A stretch of 64,000 bases of DNA. Origin: Prevotella sp. MA2016. GTDB taxonomy: Bacteria > Bacteroidota > Bacteroidia > Bacteroidales > Bacteroidaceae. Where the stretch lies: assembly GCF_000619825.1 (NCBI RefSeq), contig NZ_JHUW01000011.1:1-64000 (forward strand), given 5' to 3'. Below, one piece after another: positions 1 through 8,451 of this stretch. Numbering within the stretch: position 1 is the stretch's first letter; each line of letters begins with the position of its first letter. Made by a program: the position numbers and the translations under genes. The notes under the pieces are model-generated. The model did not search any database, was not told where the DNA came from, and saw nothing but the letters and a program-made list of their open reading frames with translations.

Positions 1-8
1 AAAAGGAA

Positions 9-33
9 TGAGCCCGGCTATATACCGAGCTCA
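9..33. terminator. Hairpin, possible terminator (weak)
   Basis: Two 9-base arms (TGAGCCCGG and CCGAGCTCA, one mismatch) flank a 7-base AT loop. On the minus strand the hairpin is followed by a short C/T-rich run ending in TTTT, so it could end transcription of the lipoprotein gene whose stop lies about 107 bases upstream. The T-tract is poor. No gene is seen in bases 34-140. Confidence 0.3.
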
Positions 34-140
34 CTACTATAGAGAGATAAATAATTAACGTTTAATTTAATGTCCAACTTTTCGGGGTCACATCACGCAT
101 CGCACAGGACAAAATAAATATTTACTTTTTATACCAAATC

Positions 141-746
141 TTACTTATTCTTTCTAAACAAGAAAGGTGTATCCTTGGTAAGATATGAGGTGGTTTTACC
201 GTCCATGAAGATACGGCCCTCGATAATTTCCATACTCATCTCCTTGGTGGTAGTGCTATAGGCACCGCTTGAATAGCTGTGATTGCCCCAGAAAGCAATC
301 TGGATTTTGTGATTGCCATCGCTGGTGGTGATGTTAATCTCAGGGCTCTTGGGGTTGATGAGCCACTGTACGGGCGAAAGAGCTGTAAAACCGATATAGC
401 ACTCAATGTCGCTCTCGCCAGCATTCAGAAGGGCATTTCTCACCTCCTTGCCACTGATGCTGTCGATATTCTGCGCCAACAGCTTTACTGGGAAGTCGTG
501 GATGGTCATGGTGCTATCAGTAGTGATGGTCCAGCTGATATCTACTGAGTCGGTGTTGTTGATGTCCTTGGCTGTTGGAGCCAGATAGATACACTTGCCC
601 TGATGGGTGCCACGAACTGCATTCAGGCACATGGCGATGTCGTTCTTGGTCAATGGCTTGTAATCGCTGCTGTCATCACCAATACAAGATGTCAAACTCA
701 TAGCTGCCACGCAGCATGCTACAGAGAATAGTTTCATTACTTTCAT
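141..746 (-). CDS. Secreted lipoprotein, DUF4840-like
   Basis: The product has 201 residues. Its N-terminus is a lipoprotein signal peptide with lipobox L-T-S-C, so the acylated cysteine would be residue 21 (start could equally be Met4). After a short acidic, Ser/Asp-rich linker the mature protein is a soluble domain of mixed strand character with no enzyme motif that I can see. Overall it resembles DUF4840-type lipoproteins of Bacteroidales, but that assignment is from memory of the family pattern and is tentative. It is expected in the outer membrane or periplasm. It is transcribed away from the EFR1 gene, and the intergenic region holds palindromes around 803-814 and 865-875. Function unknown. 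Confidence 0.75.
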   Translation of the reverse strand: MKVMKLFSVACCVAAMSLTSCIGDDSSDYKPLTKNDIAMCLNAVRGTHQGKCIYLAPTAKDINNTDSVDISWTITTDSTMTIHDFPVKLLAQNIDSISGKEVRNALLNAGESDIECYIGFTALSPVQWLINPKSPEINITTSDGNHKIQIAFWGNHSYSSGAYSTTTKEMSMEIIEGRIFMDGKTTSYLTKDTPFLFRKNK

Positions 747-802
747 TTTTGCTTTCCTTTTTATTTGTTTAGAATTACATTGATTATTCTACTTCATTAA
801 AT

Positions 803-814
803 GCACATATGTGC
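803..814. promoter_or_regulatory. 12-bp palindrome between divergent genes
   Basis: GCACATATGTGC is a perfect palindrome in the 142-base gap between the divergent lipoprotein and EFR1 genes. It is flanked by CATTAAATGC (795-804), whose inverted copy GCATTTAATG recurs at 865-874 next to the EFR1 promoter box. The arrangement would fit an operator, but no regulator is identified. Confidence 0.3.
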
Positions 815-876
815 GAAATATTGCATCGCTGTCCGTTAATAAAGTTTAAATCTAACAAATTTGGGCATTTAATGCT

Positions 877-884
877 TACTTTTG
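877..884 (+). promoter_or_regulatory. -7 box directly before EFR1 start
   Basis: TACTTTTG matches the Bacteroidota -7 consensus TAnnTTTG and ends only five bases before the ATG at 889. Transcription would start at or within a base or two of the start codon, so the mRNA would be leaderless or nearly so. No good -33 TTTG is found at the usual 20-base spacing. Confidence 0.55.
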
Positions 885-888
885 CAGC

Positions 889-1683
889 ATGATATTCTAT
901 TTTTCAGGTACAGGCAACACAAAATGGGTGGCACAGCAAATCAGCGAGGCCATCGGCGAATCATTGATAAATATCCCCGACGCCATCCGCCAAGGGGCGT
1001 ATGAGTATGAACTGAAAGAGGGCGAAACGATAGGTTTCTGTTTCCCCACCCACGGCTGGCAGCCCCCCAAAATCGTACGCGATTTTATCAAAAAAATAAT
1101 CTTCAATTTTCCATCTTCCATTTCCAATAATTATTGCTGGGCAATAACCACCTGTGGCGACAACATGGGCGAGGCGATGACGATACTCAATAAGGACTTG
1201 GCCACGATTGGACTGGCGGCCACCACGCAGTTTGCTGTCATCATGCCTGAGACCTATATCTGTCTGCCCTTCATGAAGACCGACCCTGTGGAGAAGGAGT
1301 TGAGCAAGATAGCCCAAGCGCGCCAGCAGCTGCCACATATTATAAATACAATACGCGCGCAAAAGGAAGGCGTAGTAGAACTGGTGAAGGGCGCCACTCC
1401 CCGACTCTACTCTTACGTGATAGGTGGCTATTTCAATGCCAAGATGGTGAACGACAAGAAGTTTACCGTTGATGCCGACGTGTGTATCAAGTGTGGCAAG
1501 TGCCAGAAGGTGTGCCCTGTGGATAATATACAAGGAACACCGCCCGAGTGGATTCACAACGGACGGTGCACCTCATGTTTAGCTTGCTATCATTACTGCC
1601 CTGTGCACGCCATCAACTGTGGCGAACGCACACGCAAGCGCGATCAATACTATTTTAATAAACGCGGGGACCAAAAATCTTAG
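889..1683 (+). CDS. EFR1-family flavodoxin/ferredoxin fusion
   Basis: The product has 264 residues. The first ~150 form a flavodoxin-like domain beginning with the FMN-phosphate loop motif FSGTGNT (residues 5-11). The C-terminus carries two 4Fe-4S motifs, CIKCGKCQKVCP starting at Cys199 and CTSCLACYHYCP about 30 residues later. This domain order is that of EFR1-family ferrodoxins, predicted cytoplasmic electron carriers whose partners are mostly unknown. Residues about 71-81 (Phe/Pro/Ser/Asn-rich) come from a heptamer-phased repeat at 1102-1128 that looks like an insertion into the flavodoxin domain. The gene's 3' end overlaps the convergent yggS gene by 29 bases. The start follows the -7 box at 877-884. 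Confidence 0.85.
   Translation: MIFYFSGTGNTKWVAQQISEAIGESLINIPDAIRQGAYEYELKEGETIGFCFPTHGWQPPKIVRDFIKKIIFNFPSSISNNYCWAITTCGDNMGEAMTILNKDLATIGLAATTQFAVIMPETYICLPFMKTDPVEKELSKIAQARQQLPHIINTIRAQKEGVVELVKGATPRLYSYVIGGYFNAKMVNDKKFTVDADVCIKCGKCQKVCPVDNIQGTPPEWIHNGRCTSCLACYHYCPVHAINCGERTRKRDQYYFNKRGDQKS
1102..1128 (+). repeat. Degenerate heptamer repeat inside EFR1 gene
   Basis: TTCAATT, TTCCATC, TTCCATT and a further TTCCAAT-like unit follow one another with a period of about seven bases. The unit length is not a multiple of three, so the translated sequence is not periodic. Similar 7-base-phased runs occur at 4201-4228, 22673-22700 and 49294-49328. Confidence 0.5.
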
Positions 1684-2332
1684 TTCCCACACGAATCATG
1701 GTGGAACCAGTCTCCAGAGCGATGGGATAATCATCGCTCATACCCCATGAGCGCTCGCAGAAAGCGTCGTCAGCAGCAAAATACTGCGCTTTCACCTCGT
1801 CGAAGAAATCACGGGCTGATTGCATCTCGCGCCTGATCTGGGCGGCATCATCTACAAACGAGGCCATCATCATCAAGCCACATATCTGTACATGATGCAG
1901 CTCGCGCCACTCGCCTGCTGCCAACAGCTCGCGACAAGCATCGAGAGTGAGGCCGTATTTGGTGGATTCTTCGGCTATGTGCAGCTCGAGCAGCACTTTG
2001 ATGGTGCGACCGCATTTCTCAGCCTGCTTATTGATCTCGCGCAACAGCTTGAGTGAGTCAACAGCCTCAATCATTGTCACATAGGGAGCGATATACTTCA
2101 CCTTGTTGGTTTGCAGGTGGCCGATAAAATGCCACTCTATATCCTGGGGTAGCGACTGATGCTTCAGGCGCAACTCCTGCTCATGACTCTCACCAAACAC
2201 ACGCTGACCTTCCTCATAGGCAGCCTCGATATACTCGTTGGGGTGATACTTAGAGATAGCCACAAGGCGGACACCTTGTGGCAAAGTATTGAGCACTTCG
2301 TGCAGATTGGATTTAACGTCGTAATCCATCAT
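1655..2332 (-). CDS. yggS: YggS/PROSC family PLP homeostasis protein
   Basis: The product has 225 residues, the usual length for the family. It is a single-domain alanine-racemase-like TIM barrel that binds pyridoxal 5'-phosphate; the PLP lysine lies in the VAISKYHP motif (Lys28). Family signatures FGESHEQE (normally FGEN-Q-E), WHFIGHLQTNK and the C-terminal GMSDDYP-A--GSTMIRVGT-IFG are all present. It buffers cellular PLP and is not known to catalyse a reaction. Met1 and Met2 are adjacent, so the start is uncertain by one codon. It overlaps the EFR1 gene tail-to-tail by 29 bases and follows the DUF4494 gene with a 12-base gap, probably in one transcript. Confidence 0.92.
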   Translation of the reverse strand: MMDYDVKSNLHEVLNTLPQGVRLVAISKYHPNEYIEAAYEEGQRVFGESHEQELRLKHQSLPQDIEWHFIGHLQTNKVKYIAPYVTMIEAVDSLKLLREINKQAEKCGRTIKVLLELHIAEESTKYGLTLDACRELLAAGEWRELHHVQICGLMMMASFVDDAAQIRREMQSARDFFDEVKAQYFAADDAFCERSWGMSDDYPIALETGSTMIRVGTKIFGPRVY

Positions 2333-2344
2333 CGTAGCGTTTTT

Positions 2345-2803
2345 TTACTGCTGCTCGTATTCGGGCTTATCGTTCTTCTTACCGTACTCATAGACATCCA
2401 TCAGGGTTGTCTCGGCCACTGAAGATACTACATAGTCGATCATTGTGCCACCCATCACCTCGTCGATGTTCTTCATGGCACCATTCATAGAGCCGGCCTG
2501 CACCAGATAGTTAACGGTTGAGCGCTTCTCCTTCTCTGTCTTCTCATCGATGGTGATAAACTGAAGCTTTGCCTTGTACCACTTATCTGCAATATTATCA
2601 TCGGTAAAGAATACTTCCTTATATGCTGCTTTCTTGATATCGGCCACCTCAAACTCTCCACTGATATATGACGACATCTCTTCGGTGATACGTGTCTCAG
2701 CCTCGCTAAAGCTGAGCGCATCTACTACATAACTCTCATTTACCTTCTTCTGCAAGCCGTCTTCTGTTACCTTCTCATAACGGATCTTGCATTCAAACCA
2801 CAT
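2345..2803 (-). CDS. DUF4494 domain protein
   Basis: The product has 152 residues counted from the Met that begins MWFECKIRY; an in-frame Met six codons upstream is less likely because family members start with this motif. It is a small soluble protein of mixed alpha/beta character with no signal peptide. It matches the pattern of DUF4494, a family largely confined to Bacteroidota with no established function. It lies between the pseudokinase gene (15-base gap) and yggS on the same strand, so the three are probably co-transcribed. No catalytic motif is visible. Confidence 0.8.
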   Translation of the reverse strand: MWFECKIRYEKVTEDGLQKKVNESYVVDALSFSEAETRITEEMSSYISGEFEVADIKKAAYKEVFFTDDNIADKWYKAKLQFITIDEKTEKEKRSTVNYLVQAGSMNGAMKNIDEVMGGTMIDYVVSSVAETTLMDVYEYGKKNDKPEYEQQ

Positions 2804-2817
2804 TGCTGTTCTACTTC

Positions 2818-4107
2818 TCATTTCTTTTCTGTTTTATTCTTCTTAATACCTATATAATCTTTGTCCAGCGCCTCCATCTTCTTGGTGGTTAGCTGGTCTA
2901 TAATCTGACTTGCTATACGCTGTGAGCGACCGCTGCCCAGATTGGAACGCTTGGCCAACTCCTCCTCTACCTTAGCCAGTTCCTGGGTCATCGAGCGACT
3001 GCGGGCCATAAAATCTTTCTCCGAGAGATTCATCTTCTCATTATTATATACCTTCGAAAGAATTCGGTCGGCCTCTTTGGTAAACTGCTTGCGGAATATC
3101 TGCTCTGCCTTAGCCTGATAGGCTTTCATCTCTTTATCGTCGATGGCGATAGAGTCTTTGGCACGCATCTGCTTGGCCACGATATTGGCGATGGTGGCCG
3201 AGTCGGCATCAGCACCAAGCCCATACAGCAGATTCTCTTCGTCGAGCATCTCGTCGGGGATGGGCTCTTCTACTGGTTTCACGTATTCTATATCCTCAGG
3301 TTGTGGCAGCATATAGAAATAACCGCCCACAATGGCCAGCGCTATGGCAACAGCGGCAAAACCCACAGTGGCCGTACGGCGCATGCCCTTACGATTGATG
3401 AGGGCTTGATGAAACTCGCGCACCGACTGATAGCGACTGGCAGGATCCTGAGCCGTAGCCTTGCTGATGACCAGACGCCACTCTAAGGGCAGTCCTGAAG
3501 AATGATAGAGCCACACCACAAACTTGGCCAGCGAATACACATCGGCACGGGCATCTATCTCGCCTCCAGCCAGCACTTCGGGCGCCACATAGTCTTCCAC
3601 CCCATCATAGAGCGTCTCCTGATCCAGTTTGGCGTAGAAAGAACCGTGACACAGCAAGCGCACTGTGGCATCGTTCTTACGTGCCAGCACATTGCAAGGG
3701 GCGAAGCACACGTGATACACGCCCTTCTCATTGAGCTGTTCGGTCAGGTCGGCCAGGTCGCGCAGCGTGTTGTTGGCAAAATCCTCGCGTGCCACCACAG
3801 CAGGATTCTCGTTAAGCAACTGTTCGAAGGTCACAAAATTGCCCACCTCCACAGCGATGGCATACACACCGCCGTCGCCCTCGTTGGGCACAAAGTGCAG
3901 CTGGTGCTTATTCGCAATCTTCTCCATGTCGGCAGCCTCTGTACGCACACAGTTGCTGAAGGCCACATGGTCAGCCACCTCATCATGAAACTCCACAAAA
4001 TTAGAGTAACGACCCTCTATCAGCCGCTTATAGAAGTAGCCATAGGGAAGCCTTACTTTCGTGGTTTTCCTGACGTCGCGCGTCTCTAATAATTCTTCGA
4101 AATTCAT
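2818..4107 (-). CDS. Membrane-anchored protein-kinase-like protein (probable pseudokinase)
   Basis: The product has 429 residues from the ATG at 4107, chosen because a TACTTTTG promoter box lies just upstream within the longer open frame. Residues 1-240 look like a Ser/Thr kinase fold: the region aligning with HRDLKPSN reads HVCFAPCNV (132-140), the APE motif is present (175-177), followed by DVYS (189-192) and a typical C-lobe end. The catalytic Asp and Lys of the HRD loop are replaced, and the DFG position reads CHG (153-155), so phosphotransfer is unlikely. A transmembrane helix spans about 244-267. A charged, helical ~160-residue C-terminal region follows, presumably periplasmic. Function unknown; a signalling or scaffold role is inferred. 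Confidence 0.75.
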   Translation of the reverse strand: MNFEELLETRDVRKTTKVRLPYGYFYKRLIEGRYSNFVEFHDEVADHVAFSNCVRTEAADMEKIANKHQLHFVPNEGDGGVYAIAVEVGNFVTFEQLLNENPAVVAREDFANNTLRDLADLTEQLNEKGVYHVCFAPCNVLARKNDATVRLLCHGSFYAKLDQETLYDGVEDYVAPEVLAGGEIDARADVYSLAKFVVWLYHSSGLPLEWRLVISKATAQDPASRYQSVREFHQALINRKGMRRTATVGFAAVAIALAIVGGYFYMLPQPEDIEYVKPVEEPIPDEMLDEENLLYGLGADADSATIANIVAKQMRAKDSIAIDDKEMKAYQAKAEQIFRKQFTKEADRILSKVYNNEKMNLSEKDFMARSRSMTQELAKVEEELAKRSNLGSGRSQRIASQIIDQLTTKKMEALDKDYIGIKKNKTEKK

Positions 4108-4178
4108 TGTTTGCTCACAAATTTGCTGCAAAAGTAAACAAATAAATCGAAAAAAAGCACGTTTTAAAATTATTTTAG

Positions 4179-4186
4179 TACCTTTG
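4179..4186 (+). promoter_or_regulatory. -7 box for aminotransferase gene
   Basis: TACCTTTG matches TAnnTTTG. Transcription would begin near 4190, leaving a leader of about 40 bases that contains the heptamer-phased repeat at 4201-4228. Confidence 0.5.
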
Positions 4187-4200
4187 CACCGCAAATATTT

Positions 4201-4228
4201 AAATGGTAAATTGTTAAACTGTAAATTA
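4201..4228 (+). repeat. Degenerate heptamer repeat in leader
   Basis: AAATGGT, AAATTGT, TAAACTG and TAAATTA are four consecutive 7-base units of similar sequence ending six bases before the aminotransferase start codon. The run lies in the predicted 5' leader. Confidence 0.5.
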
Positions 4229-4233
4229 CAAAG

Positions 4234-5439
4234 ATGCCAGAGATATCAGTTCGCGGACTGGAGATGCCCGAGTCGCCAATCAGAAAACTCGCTCCACTCG
4301 CAGCAGCCGCAAAGAAAAGAGGTACAAAGGTGTACCATCTAAACATAGGTCAGCCCGATCTGCCTACACCGCAGGTTGGTCTTGACGCATTAAAACAGAT
4401 AGACCGTAGCATCCTGGAATATTCACCCTCACAGGGATACCAGAGCTATCGCGAAAAGTTGGTCAGCTATTACGCCAAATACAACATCAACGTAACAGCC
4501 GACGATATCATTATTACCAGTGGTGGTAGTGAGGCGGTACTGTTTGCATTCCTGAGCTGCCTGAACCCTGGCGATGAGATCATCGTGCCAGAGCCTGCTT
4601 ATGCCAACTACATGGCGTTTGCTATCTCGGCTGGTGCCAAGATCCGCACTATTGCCACTACCATCGAAGAGGGTTTCTCACTGCCAAAGGTAGAGAAATT
4701 CGAAGAATTGATCAATGAGCGCACACGCGCTATTATGATATGTAACCCCAACAACCCAACGGGTTATCTCTATACACGCCGCGAGATGAACCAGATTCGC
4801 GACTTGGTGAAGAAGTACGACTTGTATCTCTTCTCCGACGAGGTGTATCGCGAATATATCTATACGGGTTCACCTTACATCTCAGCTTGTCATCTGGAGG
4901 GTATCGAGCAGAACGTGATTCTTATCGACTCTGTTTCTAAGCGCTATTCTGAGTGTGGTATCCGCATTGGCGCGCTGATCACCAAGAATGCTGAGGTGCG
5001 TAAGGCTGTCATGAAGTTCTGTCAGGCTCGCCTCTCTCCTCCTCTCATCGGACAGATTGTGGCCGAGGCTTCGCTCGACGCGCCTGAGGAGTACTATCGC
5101 GACGTATATGATGAGTATGTGGAACGCCGTAAATGCCTGATCGACGGACTGAACCGTATTCCTGGCGTATATTCACCCATACCTATGGGTGCCTTCTACA
5201 CAGTGGCCAAGTTGCCAGTAGACGACGCTGAGAAGTTCTGCCGCTGGTGCCTGTCGGAGTTCGAATACGAAGGCGAGACTGTGATGATGGCGCCTGCCGC
5301 TGGTTTCTACACCACGCCTGGTGCTGGCATCAATCAGGTGCGAATAGCCTACGTATTACAGAAGAAAGACCTTGAGCGTGCCCTCGTAGTGCTGCGCAAA
5401 GCACTTGAGCAATACCCAGGCCGCGTAGACGAGGATTAA
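4234..5439 (+). CDS. PLP-dependent aminotransferase, class I/II
   Basis: The product has 401 residues and is a fold-type I aminotransferase of the aspartate aminotransferase family, a cytoplasmic enzyme moving amino groups between an amino acid and a 2-oxo acid. Visible signatures are LNIGQPDLPTP near the N-terminus, NPNNPTG, the SDEVY segment and the PLP lysine in DSVSKRYS (Lys236). Length is typical. Substrate cannot be told from sequence: aspartate, alanine or aromatic amino acids are possible. The permease gene follows after 12 bases, but a shared role is not evident. Confidence 0.85.
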   Translation: MPEISVRGLEMPESPIRKLAPLAAAAKKRGTKVYHLNIGQPDLPTPQVGLDALKQIDRSILEYSPSQGYQSYREKLVSYYAKYNINVTADDIIITSGGSEAVLFAFLSCLNPGDEIIVPEPAYANYMAFAISAGAKIRTIATTIEEGFSLPKVEKFEELINERTRAIMICNPNNPTGYLYTRREMNQIRDLVKKYDLYLFSDEVYREYIYTGSPYISACHLEGIEQNVILIDSVSKRYSECGIRIGALITKNAEVRKAVMKFCQARLSPPLIGQIVAEASLDAPEEYYRDVYDEYVERRKCLIDGLNRIPGVYSPIPMGAFYTVAKLPVDDAEKFCRWCLSEFEYEGETVMMAPAAGFYTTPGAGINQVRIAYVLQKKDLERALVVLRKALEQYPGRVDED

Positions 5440-5451
5440 AAGTATCAAGAA

Positions 5452-6699
5452 TTGAATTTACCGTTATACATAGCTAAGAGAATATATAGTGATCAGGGCG
5501 ACAAACGCAAAGTGAGTCGCCCCGCTATTCGTATAGCTACCATTGGTGTGGCTATCGGACTGGCTGTTATGATAGTAACGGTAAGTGTGGTGCTTGGTTT
5601 TAAGCATACCATCCGCGACAAGGTGGTGGGATTCGGCAGTCATATCCAAGTTCACAACATCTTGAATTATAGCGGCTCTACCCCTCACCCCATCTGTGCC
5701 GACGACAGTCTGATGAAGGCCATCAACCGCGTGCCTGGTGTGGCTCATGCTGAGCGATTCAGTATGGCGCAGGGCATCCTGAAAACAGATGAGGATTTCT
5801 TAGGTATCGCCATCAAGGGCATCGCCGAAGAGTATGATACCACCTTTCTGAGCAAGCATCTGATAGCAGGCAGCATCTCTTCATTCAGCGCCAAAACAAG
5901 TAAGTATAACTTACTGGTTTCCAAGATGATAGCCGACAAGCTAAAGCTAAAGGATGGCGACAAAATCTATGGATATTTCATCGACAATCAGGACGTACGC
6001 ACCCGCCGATTCACCATCAGCGGCATCTATCAGACCAACATGACGCGCTTCGACGAGACGCTGTGTTTTACTGATTTGCATACGGCCAACAAACTGAATG
6101 GATGGACTGACAAACAGGCCACTGGTATAGAGGTCATCGCGAAGGATTTCAGTCGACTGAACGAGACGGCCGACGAGTTCGTAACCCGCATCAACCGCAC
6201 TGGCGACGAGGAGGGCAACTCGCTCACTTCTGAAACCATCTACGAGCTCTACCCACAGGTGTTCTCTTGGCTGGAACTGCTCGACATCAACGTATGGATT
6301 ATCCTGATACTGATGGTTTGCGTGGCCGGATTCACAATGATTAGCGGTCTGCTCATCATCATATTGGAACGCACACAGATGATAGGCATACTCAAAGCCT
6401 TAGGTGCGCGCAACAAAGCTGTTCGCCACACTTTCCTGTGGTTCTCAGTATTCATCATCGGCCAAGGTCTGCTGTGGGGCAACATCGCTGGCTTGGGCAT
6501 CGTGCTGCTACAACAGCATACAGGTTTTATCACACTCGACCCACAGACGTATTATGTGAGTGAAGCACCCATGGAGCTAAATCTCCCTTTGGTGGCACTC
6601 ATCAACATAGCCACACTCATCATCTGTATATTTGTTCTTATAGCCCCAAGCTACCTGATTTCGCACATCCACCCAGCGAAATCTATGAGATACGAGTAA
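5452..6699 (+). CDS. FtsX/LolE-like ABC permease
   Basis: The product has 415 residues with the FtsX/MacB-type layout: one N-terminal helix (about 26-50), a ~225-residue periplasmic domain, then three helices (about 278-305, 330-355, 382-408). Its N-terminus resembles the lipoprotein-releasing permeases LolC/LolE of Bacteroidota. The start is TTG at 5452: it gives an N-terminus MNLPLYIAKR typical of the family and no ATG is available nearby. The ATPase partner is not adjacent. A role in lipoprotein release from the inner membrane is inferred from family resemblance only. Confidence 0.8.
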   Translation: MNLPLYIAKRIYSDQGDKRKVSRPAIRIATIGVAIGLAVMIVTVSVVLGFKHTIRDKVVGFGSHIQVHNILNYSGSTPHPICADDSLMKAINRVPGVAHAERFSMAQGILKTDEDFLGIAIKGIAEEYDTTFLSKHLIAGSISSFSAKTSKYNLLVSKMIADKLKLKDGDKIYGYFIDNQDVRTRRFTISGIYQTNMTRFDETLCFTDLHTANKLNGWTDKQATGIEVIAKDFSRLNETADEFVTRINRTGDEEGNSLTSETIYELYPQVFSWLELLDINVWIILILMVCVAGFTMISGLLIIILERTQMIGILKALGARNKAVRHTFLWFSVFIIGQGLLWGNIAGLGIVLLQQHTGFITLDPQTYYVSEAPMELNLPLVALINIATLIICIFVLIAPSYLISHIHPAKSMRYE

Positions 6700-6712
6700 T
6701 TTTTTAAAAAAT

Positions 6713-6779
6713 TGCACAAAAACATTTGGTATTGTGCAAAAAATGCATTACCTTTGCACAAAATTTCAAAATTTGTGCA
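6713..6779 (+). promoter_or_regulatory. Promoter with paired TGCACAA/TTGTGCA dyads
   Basis: A full promoter is visible: TTTG at 6725-6728, 20 bases, then TACCTTTG at 6749-6756. Around it are TGCACAA (6713-6719) with TTGTGCA (6732-6738), and TGCACAA (6755-6761) with TTGTGCA (6773-6779). The two dyad centres are 41.5 bases apart, close to four helical turns. One dyad covers -33, the other the start region. Part of the third half-site is explained by the promoter consensus itself. Confidence 0.55.
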
Positions 6780-6785
6780 GTTTTA

Positions 6786-8444
6786 ATGGAACAATTTAGC
6801 AGTTTTAATGCAATATTGCAGAAAGCTATAATAGATAACTGGAATCAGGATGCTCTTACTGACTATCAGGGCATTACACTTCAGTATCACGATGTGGCTC
6901 GTAAAATAGAAAAATTACACATATTATTCGAGAACAGTGGCGTAGTAAAAGGTGACAAGATTGCCATCTGCGGCCGTAACTCAGCGCATTGGGCTGTAGC
7001 CTTTCTGGCCACTCTCACTTATGGCGCCGTAGCCGTACCTATCCTCCATGAGTTTAATGGCGAGCAGATTCAGAATATTGTGAATCACTCAGGTTCACGC
7101 CTGCTCTTTATTGGTGATTTTGCAGTGAAGACCATCGATGCCGAAGCCATGCCAGCGCTTGAGGCTATCTTCAACCTGCCCGACTTCTCACTCTACGTGT
7201 CGCGTTCAGAGAAGATTACTTATGCGCGCGAACATCTCAACATGATGTTTGGCAGCAAGTTTCCAAAAGCTTTCCGCGCAGAACATGTACACTACCATGA
7301 AGACACTGCCGAAGAGTTGGCACTCATCAACTATACCAGTGGTACCACAGGATTCTCAAAAGGCGTAATGCTGCCCTATCGTGCACTTTGGGGTAACGTA
7401 GAGTATATCGTCCGCGTGCTGGGTCGCGAGGTGAAGCCTGGCGACAACATGCTGAGCATTCTGCCTATGGCCCACATGTATGGTATGGCCATCGAGTTCT
7501 TATTTGGCTTCAGCAACGGCTGTCATCTCTTCTTCCTGACCCGTCTGCCAAGTCCGGCCATCATCGCCGAGGCGTTTGCTACCGTGAAGCCAGCGATTAT
7601 CATCACCGTGCCACTCATCATCGAAAAGATTATCCGCAAGAAGGTATTCCCAAAGATACAGAACAACCGTATGCGCCTACTGCTCAACATGCCTGTGGTG
7701 AGCAAGAAGGTGAAGCAGCGCATCTGCCACGAGGTTTACAATGCCTTTGGTGGCAACCTCTACGAAGTGATCGTAGGTGGTGCTGCCCTCTCAAAGGAGG
7801 TGGAGGAGTTCCTGCTCTCTATCGGATTCCCCATCACCGTGGGTTATGGAACCACTGAGTGTGCCCCACTGATCTCTTATTGCGACTACAAGGACTTTAT
7901 CGGCGGTTCGTGCGGACAGCCTGTAGATCGCATGGAGGTGAAGATTCTGAGCTCAGACCCAGTGAACATCCCTGGCGAGATTGTGACCCGAGGCACCAAC
8001 CTGATGCAGGGCTACTATCTGAACGAAGAGGCCACCCGCGAAGCTATCGATGCCGACGGCTGGTATCACACAGGCGACCTGGGCACCATGCTGCCAAGCG
8101 GACATATCTTTATCCGCGGACGTTCGAAGAACATGCTGCTGGGTGCTAACGGACAGAACATATATCCAGAAGAAATAGAAGACAAGTTGAACACGATGGC
8201 TATGGTATCTGAGAGCCTGGTGATTCAGCGTGGCGATAAACTGGTGGCTTTGGTACACCCCGACAAGGACGAGGTGGTAAGCTTCAGTCAGGAAGAGCTG
8301 GAGCACATCATGGAGCAGAACAGACAGGAACTGAACAATCAGCTTCCTGCATACAGCCGCATCTCGGCTATCGAACTGCGCGATGAGGAGTTTGCCAAGA
8401 CACCAAAGAAGAGTATCAAACGTTATCTTTATAAGAATAACTAA
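6786..8444 (+). CDS. AMP-forming acyl-CoA ligase, copy 1
   Basis: The product has 552 residues from the ATG at 6786; the longer in-frame extension would run through the promoter. It is an adenylate-forming enzyme of the long-chain fatty-acid CoA ligase type, which activates a carboxylate with ATP and transfers it to CoA. Motifs in order are the phosphate loop YTSGTTGFSKG (about 182-192), VGYGTTECAP, YHTGDLG and the C-terminal lysine in TPKKSIKR. No signal peptide is seen, and the protein is expected on the inner face of the membrane. It is followed after seven bases by a close paralogue. Substrate unknown; fatty acids are the likeliest. Confidence 0.87.
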   Translation: MEQFSSFNAILQKAIIDNWNQDALTDYQGITLQYHDVARKIEKLHILFENSGVVKGDKIAICGRNSAHWAVAFLATLTYGAVAVPILHEFNGEQIQNIVNHSGSRLLFIGDFAVKTIDAEAMPALEAIFNLPDFSLYVSRSEKITYAREHLNMMFGSKFPKAFRAEHVHYHEDTAEELALINYTSGTTGFSKGVMLPYRALWGNVEYIVRVLGREVKPGDNMLSILPMAHMYGMAIEFLFGFSNGCHLFFLTRLPSPAIIAEAFATVKPAIIITVPLIIEKIIRKKVFPKIQNNRMRLLLNMPVVSKKVKQRICHEVYNAFGGNLYEVIVGGAALSKEVEEFLLSIGFPITVGYGTTECAPLISYCDYKDFIGGSCGQPVDRMEVKILSSDPVNIPGEIVTRGTNLMQGYYLNEEATREAIDADGWYHTGDLGTMLPSGHIFIRGRSKNMLLGANGQNIYPEEIEDKLNTMAMVSESLVIQRGDKLVALVHPDKDEVVSFSQEELEHIMEQNRQELNNQLPAYSRISAIELRDEEFAKTPKKSIKRYLYKNN

Positions 8445-8451
8445 TTCGCTT

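Noticed and set aside
279..588. Plus-strand frames in the first lipoprotein gene
   Set aside because: Overlap a minus-strand gene with a clear signal peptide and lipobox; no features of their own.
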